64,000 nucleotides of DNA from Eutreptiella sp. 'Long Island Sound 2002' (Eukaryota; Euglenozoa; Euglenophyceae; Eutreptiales; Eutreptiaceae), in the NCBI GenBank assembly GCA_964036045.1, contig OZ038399.1:27799216-27863215 (forward strand), written 5' to 3'. Position numbers and translations under genes: made by a program. Positions 50,526 through 62,400 of this stretch are shown here, one piece after another. The notes beneath the pieces were generated by a model, which was given only the letters and a program-made list of their open reading frames with translations, had not been told where the DNA came from and did no database searches. Numbering within the stretch: the first letter of the stretch is position 1; each line of letters starts with the position of its first letter.

Positions 50526-50725
50526 NNNNNNNNNNNNNNNNNNNNNNNNNNNNNNNNNNNNNNNNNNNNNNNNNNNNNNNNNNNNNNNNNNNNNNNNNNN
50601 NNNNNNNNNNNNNNNNNNNNNNNNNNNNNNNNNNNNNNNNNNNNNNNNNNNNNNNNNNNNNNNNNNNNNNNNNNNNNNNNNNNNNNNNNNNNNNNNNNNN
50701 NNNNNNNNNNNNNNNNNNNNNNNNN
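50526..50725. other. Assembly gap (200 N)
   Basis: Exactly 200 ambiguous bases. The round number suggests an arbitrary or estimated gap size. The right side enters the 22-bp satellite directly, so array length and the left junction are unknown. Confidence 0.99.
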
Positions 50726-53700
50726 CGTTTTAGTGCACGTTTGCCCCCGTTTTAGTGCACTTTTGCCCCCGTTTTAGTGCACTTTTGCCCCCGTTTTAGT
50801 GCACTTTTGCCCCCGTTTTACTGCACTTTTGCCCCCGTTTTAGTGCACTTTTGCCCCCGTTTTAGTGCACTTTTGCCCCCGTTTTACTGCACTTTTGCCC
50901 CCGTTTTAGTGCACTTTGGCCCCCGTTTTAGTGCGCTTTTGCCCCCGTTTTAGTGCACGTTTGCCCCCGTTTTAGTGCACTTTCACCCCCGTTTTAGTGC
51001 ACTTTTGCCCCCGTTTTAGTGCACTTTTGCCCCCGTTTTAGTGCACTTTTGCCCCCGTTTTAGTGCACTTTTGCCCCCGTTTTAGTGCACTTTTGGCCCC
51101 GTTCAAGTGCACTTTTGCCCCCGTTTTAGTGCACTTTTGCCCCCGTTTTAGTGCACTTTTGCCCCCGTTTTACTACACTTTTGCCCCCATTTTACTGCAG
51201 TTTGCCCCCGTTTTAGTGCACTTTTGCCCCCGTTCAAGTGCACTTTTGCCCCCGTTTTAGTGCACTTTTGCCCCCGTTTTAGTGCACTTTTGCCCCCGTT
51301 ATAGTGCACTTTTGCCCCCGTTTTAGTGCACTTTTGCCTCCGTTTTACTGCACTTTTGCCCCCGTTTTGGTGCACTTTTGCCCCCGTTTTAGTGCACTTT
51401 TGCCCCCGTTTTAGTGCACTTTTGCCCCCGTTTTAGTGCACTTTTGCCCCCGTTTTACTGCACTTTTGCCCCCGTTTTAGTGCACTTTTGCCCCCGTTTT
51501 ACTGCACTTTTGCCCCCGTTTTGGTGCACTTTTGCCCCCGTTTTACTACACTTTTGCCCCCGTTTTAGTGCACTTTTGCCCCCGTTTTACTGCACTTTTG
51601 CCCCCATTTTAGTGCACTTTTGCCCCCGTTTTAGTGCACTTTTGCCCCCGTTTTAGTGCACTTTTGCCCCCGTTTTAGTGCACCTTTGCCCCCGTTTTAC
51701 TACACTTTTGCCCCCGTTTTAGTGCACTTTTGCCCCCGTTTTACTGCACTTTTGCCCCCATTTTAGTGCACTTTTGCCCCCATTTTAGTGCACTTTTGCC
51801 CCCGTTTTAGTGCACTTTTGCCTCCGTTTTACTGCACTTTTGCCCCCGTTTTGGTGCACTTTTGCCCCCGTTTTACTACACTTTTGCCCCCGTTTCACTG
51901 CACTTTTGCCCCCATTTTAGTGCACTTTTGCCCCCTGTTTTACTACACTTTTGCCCCCGTTTTAGTGCACTTTTGCCCCCGTTTTACTGCACTTTTTGCC
52001 CCCATTTTAGTGCACTTTTGCCCCCGTTTTAGTGCACTTTTTGCCCCCGTTTTACTACACTTTTGCCCCCGTTTTAGTGCACTTTTGCCCCCGTTTTACT
52101 GCACTTTTGCCCCCATTTTAGTGCACTTTTGCCCCCATTTTAGTGCACTTTTGCCCCCGTTTTAGTGCACTTTTGCCTCCGTTTTACTGCACTTTTGCCC
52201 CCGTTTTGGTGCACTTTTGCCCCCGTTTTAGTGCACTTTTGCCTCCGTTTTACTGCACTTTTGCCCCCGTTTTGGTGCACTTTTGCCCCCGTTTTACTAC
52301 ACTTTTGCCCCCGTTTCACTGCACTTTTGCCCCATTTTAGTGCACTTTTGCCCCCGTTTTACTACACTTTTGCCCCCGTTTTAGTGCACTTTTGCCCCCG
52401 TTTTACTGCACTTTTGCCCCCATTTTAGTGCACTTTTGCCCCCGTTTTAGTGCACTTTTGCCCCCGTTTTACTACACTTTTGCCCCCGTTTTAGTGCACT
52501 TTTGCCCCCGTTTTACTGCACTTTTGCCCCCATTTTAGTGCACTTTTGCCCCCATTTTAGTGCACTTTTGCCCCGTTTTAGTGCACTTTTGCCTCCGTTT
52601 TACTGCACTTTTGCCCCCGTTTTAGTGCCTTTTGCCCCCGTTTTAGTGCACTTTTGCCCCCGTTTCACTGCACTTTTGCCCCCATTTTAGTGCACTTTTG
52701 CCCCCGTTTTACTAGACTTTTGCCCCCGTTTTAGTGCACTTTTGCCCCCGTTTTACTGCACTTTTGCCCCCATTTTAGTGCACTTTTGCCCCCATTTTAG
52801 TGCACTTTTGCCCCCGTTTTAGTGCACTTTTGCCCCGTTTTACTGCACTTTTGCCCCCGTTTTGGTGCACTTTTGCCCCCGTTTTAGTGCACTTTTGCCC
52901 CCGTTTTACTGCACTTTTGCCCCCGTTTTAGTGCACTTTTGCCCATTTTAGTGCACTTTTGCCCCGTTTTACTGCACTTTTGCCCCCGTTTTAGTGCACT
53001 TTTGCCCCCGTTTTACTGCACTTTTGCCCCCGTTTTAGTGCACTTTTGCCCCCGTTTTACTGCACTTTTGCCCCCGTTTTAGTGCACTTTTGCCCCCGTT
53101 TTACTACACTTTTGCACCCGTTTTAGTGCACTTTTGCCCCCGTTTTACTGCACTTTTGCCCCCATTTTAGTGCACTTTTGCCCCCGTTTTAGTGCACTTT
53201 CGCCCCCGTTTTACTGCACTTTTGCCCCCGTTTTAGTGCACTTTTGCCCCCGTTTTAGTGCACTTTTGCCCCCGTTTTAGTGCACGTTTGCCCCCGTTTT
53301 AGTGCACCTTTGCCCCCGTTTTAGTGCACTTTTGCCCCCGTTTTAGTGCATTTTTGCCCCCGTTTTACTGCACCTTTGCCCCCGTTTTAGTGCACTTTTG
53401 CCCCCGTTTCAGTGCACTTTTGCCCCCGTTTTAGTGCACTTTTGCCCCCGTTTTAGTGCACTTTCGCCCCCGTTTTAGTGCACTTTTGCCCCCCTTTTCA
53501 GTGCACTTTTGCCCCCGTTTTAGTGCACTTTTGCCCCCGTTTTAGTGCACTTTTGCCCCCGTTTTAGTGCACTTTTGCCCCCGTTTTAGTGCACTTTTGC
53601 CCCCGTTTTAGTGCACTTTTGCCCCCGTTTTAGTGCACTTTTGCCCTCATTTTAGTGCACTTTTGCCCCCGTTTTAGTGCACTTTTGCCCCCGTTTTAGT

Positions 53701-56700
53701 GCACCTTTGCCCCCGTTTTAGTGCACTTTTGCCCCCGTTTTACTGCACTTTTGCCCCCGTTTTAGTGCACTTTCACCCCCGTTTTAGTGCACTTTTGCCC
53801 CCGTTTTAGTGCACTTTTGCCCCCGTTTTAGTGCACTTTCACCCCGTTTTAGTGCACTTTTGCCCCCGTTTTAGTGCACGTTTGCCCCCGTTTTAGTGCA
53901 TTTTGCCCCCGTTTTAGTGCACTTTTGCCCCCGTTTTAGTGCACTTTTGCCCCCGTTTTACTGCACTTTTGCCCCCGTTTTAGTGCACTTTTGCCCCCGT
54001 TTTACTGCACTTTTGCCCCCGTTTTACTGCACTTTTGCCCCCGTTTTAGTGCACTTTGGCCCCCGTTTTAGTGCACTTTTGCCCCCGTTTTAGTGCACTT
54101 TTGCCCCCGTTTACTGCACTTTTGCCCCCGTTTTAGTGCACTTTTGCCCCCGTTTTACTGCACTTTTGCCCCCGTTTTAGTGCACTTTTTGCCCCCGTTT
54201 TAGTGCACTTTTGCCCCCGTTTTAGTGCACTTTTGCCCCCGTTCAAGTGCACTTTTGCCCCCGTTTTAGTGCACTTTCACCCCCGTTTTAGTGCACTTTT
54301 GCCCCCGTTTTACTACACTTTTGCCCCCATTTTACTGCACTTTTGCCCCCGTTTTAGTGCACTTTTGCCCCCGTTCAAGTGCACTTTTGCCCCCGTTTTA
54401 GTGCACCTTTGCCCCCGTTTTAGTGCACTTTTGCCCCCGTTTTAGTGCACTTTTGCCCCCGTTTTACTGCACTTTTGCCTCCGTTTTACTGCACTTTTGC
54501 CCCCCGTTTTGGTGCACTTTTGCCCCCGTTTTAGTGCACTTTTGCCCCCGTTTTACTGCACTTTTGCCCCGTTTTAGTGCACTTTTGCCCCCATTTTAGT
54601 GCACTTTTGCCCCCGTTTTAGTGCACTTTTGCCCCCGTTTTAGTGCACTTTTGCCCCCGTTTTACTGCACTTTTGCCCCCGTTTTAGTGCACTTTTGCCC
54701 CCGTTTTACTACACTTTTGCCCCCGTTTTAGTGCACTTTTGCCCCCGTTTTACTGCACTTTTGCCCCCATTTTAGTGCACTTTTGCCCCCGTTTTAGTGC
54801 ACTTTTGCCCCCGTTTTAGTGCACTTTTGCCCCCATTTTAGTGCACTTTTGCCCCCGTTTTAGTGCACTCTTGCCCCCGTTTTACTGCACTTTTGCCCCC
54901 GTTTTAGTGCACTTTTGCCCCCGTTTTAGTGCACTTTCACCCCCGTTTTAGTGCACTCTTGCCCCCGTTTTAGTGCACTTTTGCCCCCGTTTTAGTGCAC
55001 TTTTGCCCCCCTTTTAGTGCACTTTTGCCCCGTTTTACTGCACTTTTGCCCCCGTTTTACTGCACTTTTGCCCCCGTTTTACTGCACTTTTGCACCCGTT
55101 TTACTGCACTTTTGCCTCTGTTTTAGTGCACTTTCACCCCCGTTTTAGTGCACTTTTGCCCCCGTTTTAGTGCACTTTTGCCCCCGTTTACTGCACTTTT
55201 GCCCCCGTTTGAGTGCACTTTTGCCCCCGTTTTACTGCACTTTTGCCCCCGTTTTAGTGCACTTTTTGCCCCCGTTTTAGTGCACTTTTGCCCCCGTTTT
55301 AGTGCACTTTTGCCCCCGTTCAAGTGCACTTTTGCCCCCGTTTTAGTGCACTTTCACCCCCGTTTTAGTGCACTTTTGCCCCCGTTTTACTACACTTTTG
55401 CCCCCATTTTACTGCACTTTTGCCCCCGTTTTAGTGCACTTTTGCCCCCGTTCAAGTGCACTTTTGCCCCCGTTTTAGTGCACCTTTGCCCCCGTTTTAG
55501 TGCACTTTTGCCCCCGTTTTAGTGCACTTTTGCCCCCGTTTTACTGCACTTTTGCCTCCGTTTTACTGCACTTTTGCCCCCGTTTTGGTGCACTTTTGCC
55601 CCCGTTTTAGTGCACTTTTGCCCCCGTTTTACTGCACTTTTGCCCCCGTTTTAGTGCACTTTTGCCCCCGTTTTACTGCACTTTTGCCCCCGTTTTACTG
55701 CACTTTTGCCCCCGTTTTAGTGCACTTTTGCCCCCGTTTTACTGCACTTTTGCCCCCGTTTTAGTGCACTTTTGCCCCCGTTTTACTACACTTTTGCCCC
55801 CGTTTTAGTGCACTTTTGCCCCCGTTTTACTGCACTTTTGCCCCCATTTTAGTGCACTTTTGCCCCCGTTTTAGTGCACTTTTGCCCCCGTTTTAGTGCA
55901 CTTTTGCCCCCGTTTTAGTGCACTTTTGCCCCCGTTTTAGTGCACTCTTGCCCCCCGTTTTACTGCACTTTTGCCCCCGTTTTAGTGCACTTTTGCCCCC
56001 GTTTTAGTGCACTTTCACCCCCGTTTTAGTGCACTCTTGCCCCCGTTTTAGTGCACTTTTGCCCCCGTTTTAGTGCACTTTTGCCCCCCTTTTAGTGCAC
56101 TTTTGCCCCCGTTTTACTGCACTTTTGCCCCCGTTTTACTGCACTTTTGCCCCCGTTTTACTGCACTTTTGCACCCGTTTTACTGCACTTTTGCCTCTGT
56201 TTTAGTGCACTTTCACCCCCGTTTTAGTGCACTTTTGCCCCCGTTTTAGTGCACTTTGGCCCCCGTTTTAGTGCACTTTTGCCCCCGTTTTAGTGCACTT
56301 TTGCCCCCATTTTACTGCACTTTTGCCCCCGTTTTAGTGCACTTTTGCCCCCGTTTTACTGCACTTTTGCCCCCGTTTTAGTGCACTTTTGCCCCCGTTC
56401 AAGTGCACTTTTGCCCCGTTTTAGTGCACTTTTGCCCCCGTTTTACTGCACTTTTGCCCCCGTTTTACTGCACTTTTGCCCCCGTTTTAGTGCACTTTTG
56501 CCCCCGTTTTACTGCACTTTTGCCCCCGTTTTACTGCACTTTTGCCCCCGTTCAAGTGCACTTTTGCCCCCGTTTTAGTGCACTTTTGCCCCTGTTCAAG
56601 TGCACTTTTGCCCCCATTTTAGTGCACTTTTGCCCCCGTTTTACTGCACTTTTGCCCCCGTTTTAGTGCACTTTGGCCCCGTTTTAGTGCACTTTTGCCC

Positions 56701-57816
56701 CCGTTTTAGTGCACTTTTGCCCCCGTTTTAGTGCACTTTTGCCCCCGTTTTAGTGCACTTTTGCCCCCGTTTTAGTGCACCTTTGCCCCCGTTTTACTAC
56801 ACTTTTGCCCCCGTTTTAGTGCACTTTTGCCCCCGTTTTAGTGCACTTTTGCCCCCGTTTTAGTGCACTTTTGCCCCCGTTTTAGTGCACTTTTGCCCCC
56901 GTTTTAGTGCACTTTTGCTTCCCTTTTCATTGCACTTTTGCCCCCGTTTTAGTGCACTTTTGCCCCCGTTTTAGTGCACTTTTGCCCCCGTTTTAGTGCA
57001 CTTTTGCCCCCATTTTAGTGCACTTTTGCCCCCGTTTTGCTGCACTTTTGCCCCCGTTTTAGTGCACTTTTGCCCCCGTTTTAGTGCACTTTTGCCCCCG
57101 TTTTAGTGCACTTTTGCCCCCGTTTTAGTGCACTTTTGCCCCCGTTTTAGTGCACTTTTACCCCCGTTTTAGTGCACTTTTGCCCCCGTTTTAGTGCACT
57201 TTTGCCCCCGTTTTAGTGCACTTTTGCCCCCGTTTTAGTGCACTTTTGCCCCCGTTTTGCTGCACTTTTGCCCCCATTTTAGTGCACTTTTGCCCCCGTT
57301 TTAGTGCACTTTTGCCCCCGTTTTAGTGCACTTTTGCCCCCGTTTTAGTGCACTTTTGCCCCCGTTTTAGTGCACTTTTGCCTCCGTTTTACTGCACTTT
57401 TGCCCCCGTTTTAGTGCACTTTTGCCCCCGTTTTAGTGCACTTTTGCCCCCGTTTTAGTGCACCTTTGCCCCCGTTTTAGTGCACTTTTGCCCCCATTTT
57501 AGTGCACTCTTGCCCCCGTTTTACTGCACTTTCACCCCCGTTTTAGTGCACTTTTGCCCCCGTTTTACTACACTTTTGCCCCCGTTTTACTGCACTTTTG
57601 CCCCCCTTTTAGTGCACTTTTGCCCCCGTTTTACTGCACTTTTGCCCCCGTTTTAGTGCACTTTTGCCCCCATTTTAGTGCACTTTTGCCCCCGTTTTAG
57701 TGCACTTTTGCCCCCGTTTTAGTGCACTTTTGCCCCCGTTTTAGTGCACTTTTGCCCCCGTTTTAGTGCACTTTTGCCCCCGTTTTACTGCACTTTTGCC
57801 CCCGTTTTTGTGCACT
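50726..57816 (+). repeat. 22-bp satellite array, ~320 copies
   Basis: The unit is GTTTTAGTGCACTTTTG followed by five C; period 22 (G at 50727 and 50749). The centre AGTGCACT is an 8-bp palindrome with a GTGCAC (ApaLI) site. Main variants are ACTGCAC, ACTACAC, GTTCAAG, CATTTTAG and TTTTGGTGC. A block of about 1.08 kb is duplicated: the GTTCAAG-containing pattern at 54241 recurs at 55318, and the GCACCCGTTTTACTG pattern at 55091 recurs at 56171. C-run length errors (CCCC or CCCCCC) are common. Repeated peptides (HFCPRFSALLPPF) in plus frames are by-products of a 66-nt frame cycle. Confidence 0.98.
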
Positions 57817-58437
57817 GAAGAGCTCCCAGGGGCTCTCTGTGGTCATGCAACGGGGCATCAATCAGCGGACGTACAGTGGGACAAGTCGGTGCATCAGCCG
57901 TCTGGATCCGCACGGCAGGAGTTGTGTTGAGGCCGGACACCAGAGAGGCCAGGGCCGTCGGCGATTGTGTGGGCCGCAAGAAGGCGGCATTTCGCAATCC
58001 TGTGACTGCCTGCGCTACCTCTGTGCAGGCCCTGATGCCAGCCACCGGCCATTGGACGTCAGCACGCAACATGGGGCGGAGGGACCCCCCCATTTCGATG
58101 TTTGAAGCCATGGGCGCCGAGTTCAGGCAAATCCCCGTCGTGTTCGACCGGGATCGGTCGTCAGATCTGTTCTCCCGAATGCTGAAAGGGAGGTGTGCAG
58201 AAGCGTGCTGAACGGGAGCTGTGCGGATTTGCAGGGGATGTGTGCGGATCTTGAGGCTGATGCCCGACCCTCAAGTTCCGCAGTGGCAGACATCGCCATT
58301 TGGAGGTGTCTTGCTGGAGTTACCCTGTCTGCCTGTCTATCTGCATCAGGACATTGGGTTGGCTCCTGTGTCCGGCAGATCGCCACCCCTCCTCCACAAC
58401 CGTATGGAGTTTCAGCATCGAAAGTGTCTGTCTGGCG
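57817..58437. other. Possible coding remnant, strand uncertain
   Basis: A plus frame (57876-58211, no ATG at its start) reads protein-like at its end (SMFEAMGAEFRQIPVVFDRD), but a minus frame from ATG 58111 to about 57830 is equally plausible. Neither contains a domain I recognise, so no gene is called. Confidence 0.25.
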
Positions 58438-58640
58438 GGGCGGTCCTTAAGGAACCAGATTTTGTTTTTGTTAAGGACCGCCCTGAGGGACCACCAAACG
58501 CCAACTGCCAACTCCCACCAACCGCCAGATTTTTTTTTGTTAAGGACCGCCCCGAGGGACCACCAACCGCCACCAACTGCCAACCAGCAACCGCCACCAA
58601 CTGCTGCCAACCGCCAGCGGCGACCAACCGCCAACCGTGT
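58438..58640. repeat. Inverted/direct GGACCGCCC repeats plus CCAACCGCC minisatellite
   Basis: GGGGCGGTCCTTAA (58438-58451) is complementary to TTAAGGACCGCCC (58473-58486), giving a 13-bp stem with a 21-nt loop. The latter, extended by GAGGGACCACCAA, repeats directly near 58538. Degenerate CCAACCGCCA words follow to 58640. Confidence 0.75.
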
Positions 58641-60086
58641 CTGCATGCAGTGGCAGGCCTGCGCAAGTGTTTTCTATGGCCAGATTCCTGGTGATGCACC
58701 TTTGATAAGGGGAGACCACGCGTGTTGCATCGTACTGTCGCTCGGATGCGGGCTGTCGGGAAGGTTTCACACTGCATGGAAAAGGCAACACCGTCCGTTG
58801 ATGAAAAGCACCTTGCAAGGATGGGTACGCTAATTGCCGCCGTTTTTAGTCAAAAAAAGAAGGGGAATAGTGGTTCCCTACTGTTTGCTGTGGTTCTACT
58901 GAAAAGGCAAACAACAAAAGTATTCCAAAGTCCCCAACTAGGGTGATAAATTCTGTGTTCCTGTGTGACGATTATATTCCCAATTTAGTTCACCAGTTGC
59001 ACAAGGCATGTACAGAGGCTTTTATCACCATGGACTCTGCAGGCTAGTTTTCAGGGCAACTGCTTTGAAAAATGCCATGAATCAAAGAGACCTAACAATA
59101 TTTATTCAATCCATTGATGTTGCGTTGGACTCTTTCTGTCGAGAGCACCAAATTCCATGTACCATTATCTAAGGACAAAGGGAAGTTGACAGCCAGCCAA
59201 ATCAAGGATGCTTTTGTACAGCTCTGGAGTTCTAATTCCAAGGCTGTTGTAAACTGTGTGAATGTTCCAAAACTTTCAAAGGTTTGGGTTTCTTGAATGT
59301 TGATACCATTCCAAATTGTGCCAAATGAATCAGTGCTACTATTTGATGTGGAGCGCCATGCTACTGTTGCACCAAAGCCCAAGCCCAAGCCTGCCCCTCG
59401 GCCACGATCTATGATTACTTTTTGGGGGCGAAAGTAGAACAACCATTGGACTGATTGTGGGGCTCGCAATTCAATTTCATTGGTCTCTTTGATTACAGCG
59501 GCAAGGTCAGGCTGCGATGGTGGTATGTGCTTCTTTTTTGATGCATTTGATAAAGGCCGGCATGGCTGCTTTCATTTTTGACTTTGTGCTTTCAAGAGAG
59601 GGCGGGGCGGGGGGCGGGGGGCAACAGGCTCCTGGGAGTTGACAGCAGACCTGGACTGAGACTGCCCCACTCCTTCCACAAGGAAAGTGAGACATACACC
59701 AGGAGCCAATAACGCGTGACGGGAGTGCCTCCTCAGGGGCCCATTTGCCTCACACCATCAAAAACTATGCTTATGGAAATGGCCGGTCGCCCCACAGGTC
59801 AGTACCTCCGCACCCTCCCCTCTCCAATTCCTCTTTTGACCCACCTCCCCCTTACCCCCCCCCCCCCAACTCTCACACCTGCTTGCATCCCCTTGGGCAT
59901 GCACACAATCCCCTCCCTCCTCCCCCGCCCCCCCTGCCCCCTCTTCTCCCAGCCCCCCAGCCCCCATACCCACTTCCCCACAGCCCTCCCCCCCTTCTTC
60001 CCTCTCCCTCCCCATTTGTTCCCGGGGCCGGCAGCCAATTCTGTCGGCCATCATATGGGATCTGCCCCAACACGTTCCCTGCTCAG
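58641..60086. other. No firm gene; minus-strand ORF at 59092-59500
   Basis: On minus, an open frame of about 130 residues (roughly 59500 to 59092), including RPQKVIIDRGRGAGLGLGFG, lacks an ATG and could be an exon; it is unrecognised. 59800-60020 is a pyrimidine-rich zone (mostly C and T on plus) preceding the Clp exon, consistent with a long intron. Confidence 0.35.
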
Positions 60087-60223
60087 AGTCCTGTTCTTGA
60101 CTGGGGAACTGGACGACAATCTGGCAAACCTGCTGACGACGCAGTTGTTGTTCCTGGCGGCCCAGGACCAGGAGCGCGACATCCTGTTGTGTATCAATAG
60201 CCCTGGGGGCTCCGCGTCTGCAG
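60087..60223 (+). CDS. Single exon of a ClpP-type protease subunit
   Basis: Encodes [17 protein letters not shown], then [16 protein letters not shown] and [11 protein letters not shown], the early core of ClpP (beta strand, handle-side helix and the SPGGS oxyanion-side loop). Homology starts just after a pyrimidine-rich tract ending CTCAG (60086) and stops at TCTGCAG followed by GTCTTG (60223/60224), so it has plausible splice acceptor and donor sites and is best read as an internal exon of about 137 nt. ClpP forms the double-ring serine protease of plastids and mitochondria. The exon carrying the catalytic Ser (a GxxAS.G-type motif) is not visible downstream in the window, nor is a clear first exon. 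Either introns are long, or this is an isolated fragment. Confidence 0.7.
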
Positions 60224-61385
60224 GTCTTGCAGAGCGCAGTGGGGGCCTAGGGGGCGCACCGTGCGCTGTGCGCGTGCTGTGTGGAAAGTCGGCTGTCTTC
60301 CACCACCGGTAGCCACGGGTCCCAGGGTCCTGAATTCTGCACCCCCGATGCGGTTTTGAATGGATCGTGCACGCTTCTGTAGGGGGGTGGTTTGCAGGGG
60401 TGTTCCCGGGATAAACAACGAAATAATTGGCGCTGTGCCCGCACTGTGCGAACACCCCCCCCTTAGAGTGCCCCTCCATTCTCATGTGCCTGGGCCTGAT
60501 CAGTGCTGAGCTGTGAGGTACGCCCTTCGCACAGAAGGTTCCGGCAGTGCAGGGGGACCAAGGACTCGGGGCGTACTCTGCGTCGACCCCGCGCTGCGCC
60601 AGTCACGACCTCAGGGCGGCAGAGGTGTTCGACCTGCTGTTGCGGCTGCATCTGTAATGCTCAAGGTCAAATGACGGCAGCGCAAGCGCACACACTCACA
60701 CTTTACGTGCTGGAACCCGCTTGACACCGGGGCAGATGAACAAGCAAATGGTTCAGCTGAGCGGAATAGGACCTGGCAGTTGGTGCATTGGATTTGTTTT
60801 GGGCGTCACAGACACGCGCACACACAGCGCCAGAGCAGGGCAGCACATGCGGAAGGTGTCAAGGCATGGGTGGCGGTGCATTACCCACGGGGTGGGGCGG
60901 CGGCACATGGTGTTTCATTTGGGTCCAAACACTCCCGCAACATTTGGTTTCTGTCCAACGAACCAGTGCACTCTCTCTTAGCAGAATAGCTGGCAATTTG
61001 TTGGGCCTTGCAGGCCGTGCCGGGAGACTTGCGCCTCACGGAGGTCTGTTGCACGCCATGGGGCCATGTGGACACGTCAGTCCATATTCATAACCGGGCA
61101 GAATGGGTAAAGTGGAACAGGTGAACCCATCTCAGATATCGGTACACTCCAGTCCATTTCCCAGCTTTTGAGGGACAGGGAGGCCCCAGTGTGATGACAG
61201 CTACTTGCGCAGGAGCCAAAGCAGTACACAGAATTGATGGACGTGTTGAGGGTGGGCCTGCGACTCATGGCACCACCGCCACTCTCCCAGGGTCCAGTAC
61301 ATCATCCAGGGAACAACCGGCATGAGAGGGCGGGGGGTGCGGGGCAAAGCGTGGGGGGGGCCGCCGGGCCCCCATCGCCAGTGTC
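60224..61385. other. No recognised exon or gene
   Basis: Searched by eye for the next Clp exons (catalytic Ser and His regions) on plus and found none. Could be intronic. Confidence 0.4.
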
Positions 61386-61640
61386 ATTTTTGTATTCCAA
61401 TGTGCGCATGTTGCCGCCGAGTCTGGTGTCGTCGGTTTATTCAAATGTGTAGCGGCTCATGCCGAGCCCTATGTCCTCAGTGTACTCCAGTGTATGACGA
61501 TCACTCACTCCAAGCCCTGTTTCGTCTGTGTACTCTAATGTACGCACACTAACACCCAGTTGTGTATCATCTGTGTACTTAAATGTCAAGCCACTAACAC
61601 ATAAGCCCGTGTCGTCAGTGTATTCCAATGTCCACTCCCT
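61386..61640. repeat. ~45-bp minisatellite, six degenerate copies
   Basis: A GTGTAYTCCAATGT-type core recurs near 61388, 61434, 61480, 61529, 61574 and 61618 (44-49 bp apart). It translates as YTDETGLGVS-like repeats on minus and SSVYSNVRTLTP-like repeats on plus. Diverged copies reappear at 62285-62400. Confidence 0.85.
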
Positions 61641-62140
61641 CATGCCCAGTCTTGAGGGGATGGTGGGACGGCCAGCGGTCAGAGCCCAGGTGGATGAAAG
61701 TTTCTGGCCACGTGGGGCCAAGAAGTCGTTGTTTTAAAAGACAGTTAGCATAATGCCGGTCATTCTTTTGCATTCTTTTGCCGTGTGTTGCCGCAGGCTT
61801 GCCCAGACAGGGGTCTGCACAGGGGTCCGTGCATGGGCATTTGGGGATGCTGGGTGCGGTAGGCGCATGATGGCTGTACATAGTGTTCGTGTCGTGCTGA
61901 GAGGGACCAAAGGCCGCGACGGGCGGAGATCCAAACATTGCTTCAGTGCAAACAATGCTGTAGAGAGGTGCTGTATGATAGCAAAAGCGACAAATTTTGT
62001 TCAAATGATTGGGTCACACACACGTGTGCGCACAAACAATGAACTCATATATTTGTAGTAGTGGTAGGAATGTAGGGCTGTTGAATCTTGCAGTGTGAGC
62101 ATGATTGGAATCATCACCTTTGTGCGCGCGCACACACACA
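61641..62140. other. Spacer, no gene recognised
   Basis: Includes a short doubling CATTCTTTTG (61759-61780) and the approach to the CAA tract. No coding signal. Confidence 0.45.
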
Positions 62141-62164
62141 ACAACAACAACTACAACAACAACC

Positions 62165-62243
<79 letters not shown>

Positions 62244-62270
62244 AAACAACAACAACAACAACAACAACAC
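62141..62270 (+). repeat. (CAA)n trinucleotide tract
   Basis: About 40 near-perfect ACA/CAA triplets with a few interruptions (CTACAAC, CCACAAC, AAAAAC). Poly-Gln, poly-Asn, poly-Thr and poly-Val frames through it are artefacts of the repeat. Confidence 0.97.
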
Positions 62271-62284
62271 GCAGCATGGTATCG

Positions 62285-62400
62285 CCCCTGTACTCAGACT
62301 TGCGCTCCCTCACCCCGGAGTCACCATTGTATCCAGGAGTTCGCTCATTGATGCTGTGTTGTCGCAATACTTAGGGCTGCGCACGCTCACACTGTCCTCA
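62285..62400. repeat. Diverged copies of the 45-bp minisatellite
   Basis: CTGTACTCAGACTTGCGCTC, TTGTATCCAGGAGTTCGC and CAATACTTAGGGCTGCGCAC recur at 40-55 bp intervals and match the core at 61386-61640. The CAA tract lies between the two blocks. Confidence 0.6.

Noticed and set aside
49833-50777. Plus-strand ORF running through the assembly gap
   Set aside because: A third of its codons are N; the flanks are a pentanucleotide repeat and the 22-bp satellite.
50726-57816. CRISPR array or leucine-rich protein repeats
   Set aside because: The 22-bp units are contiguous with no unique spacers, there are no cas genes and the context is eukaryotic. The HFCPRFSALLPPF peptides arise from the 66-nt frame cycle and break at every indel.
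62014-62374. Poly-Gln, poly-Thr, poly-Asn and poly-Val ORFs
   Set aside because: All are frames of the CAA trinucleotide tract on one strand or the other, without a flanking domain.
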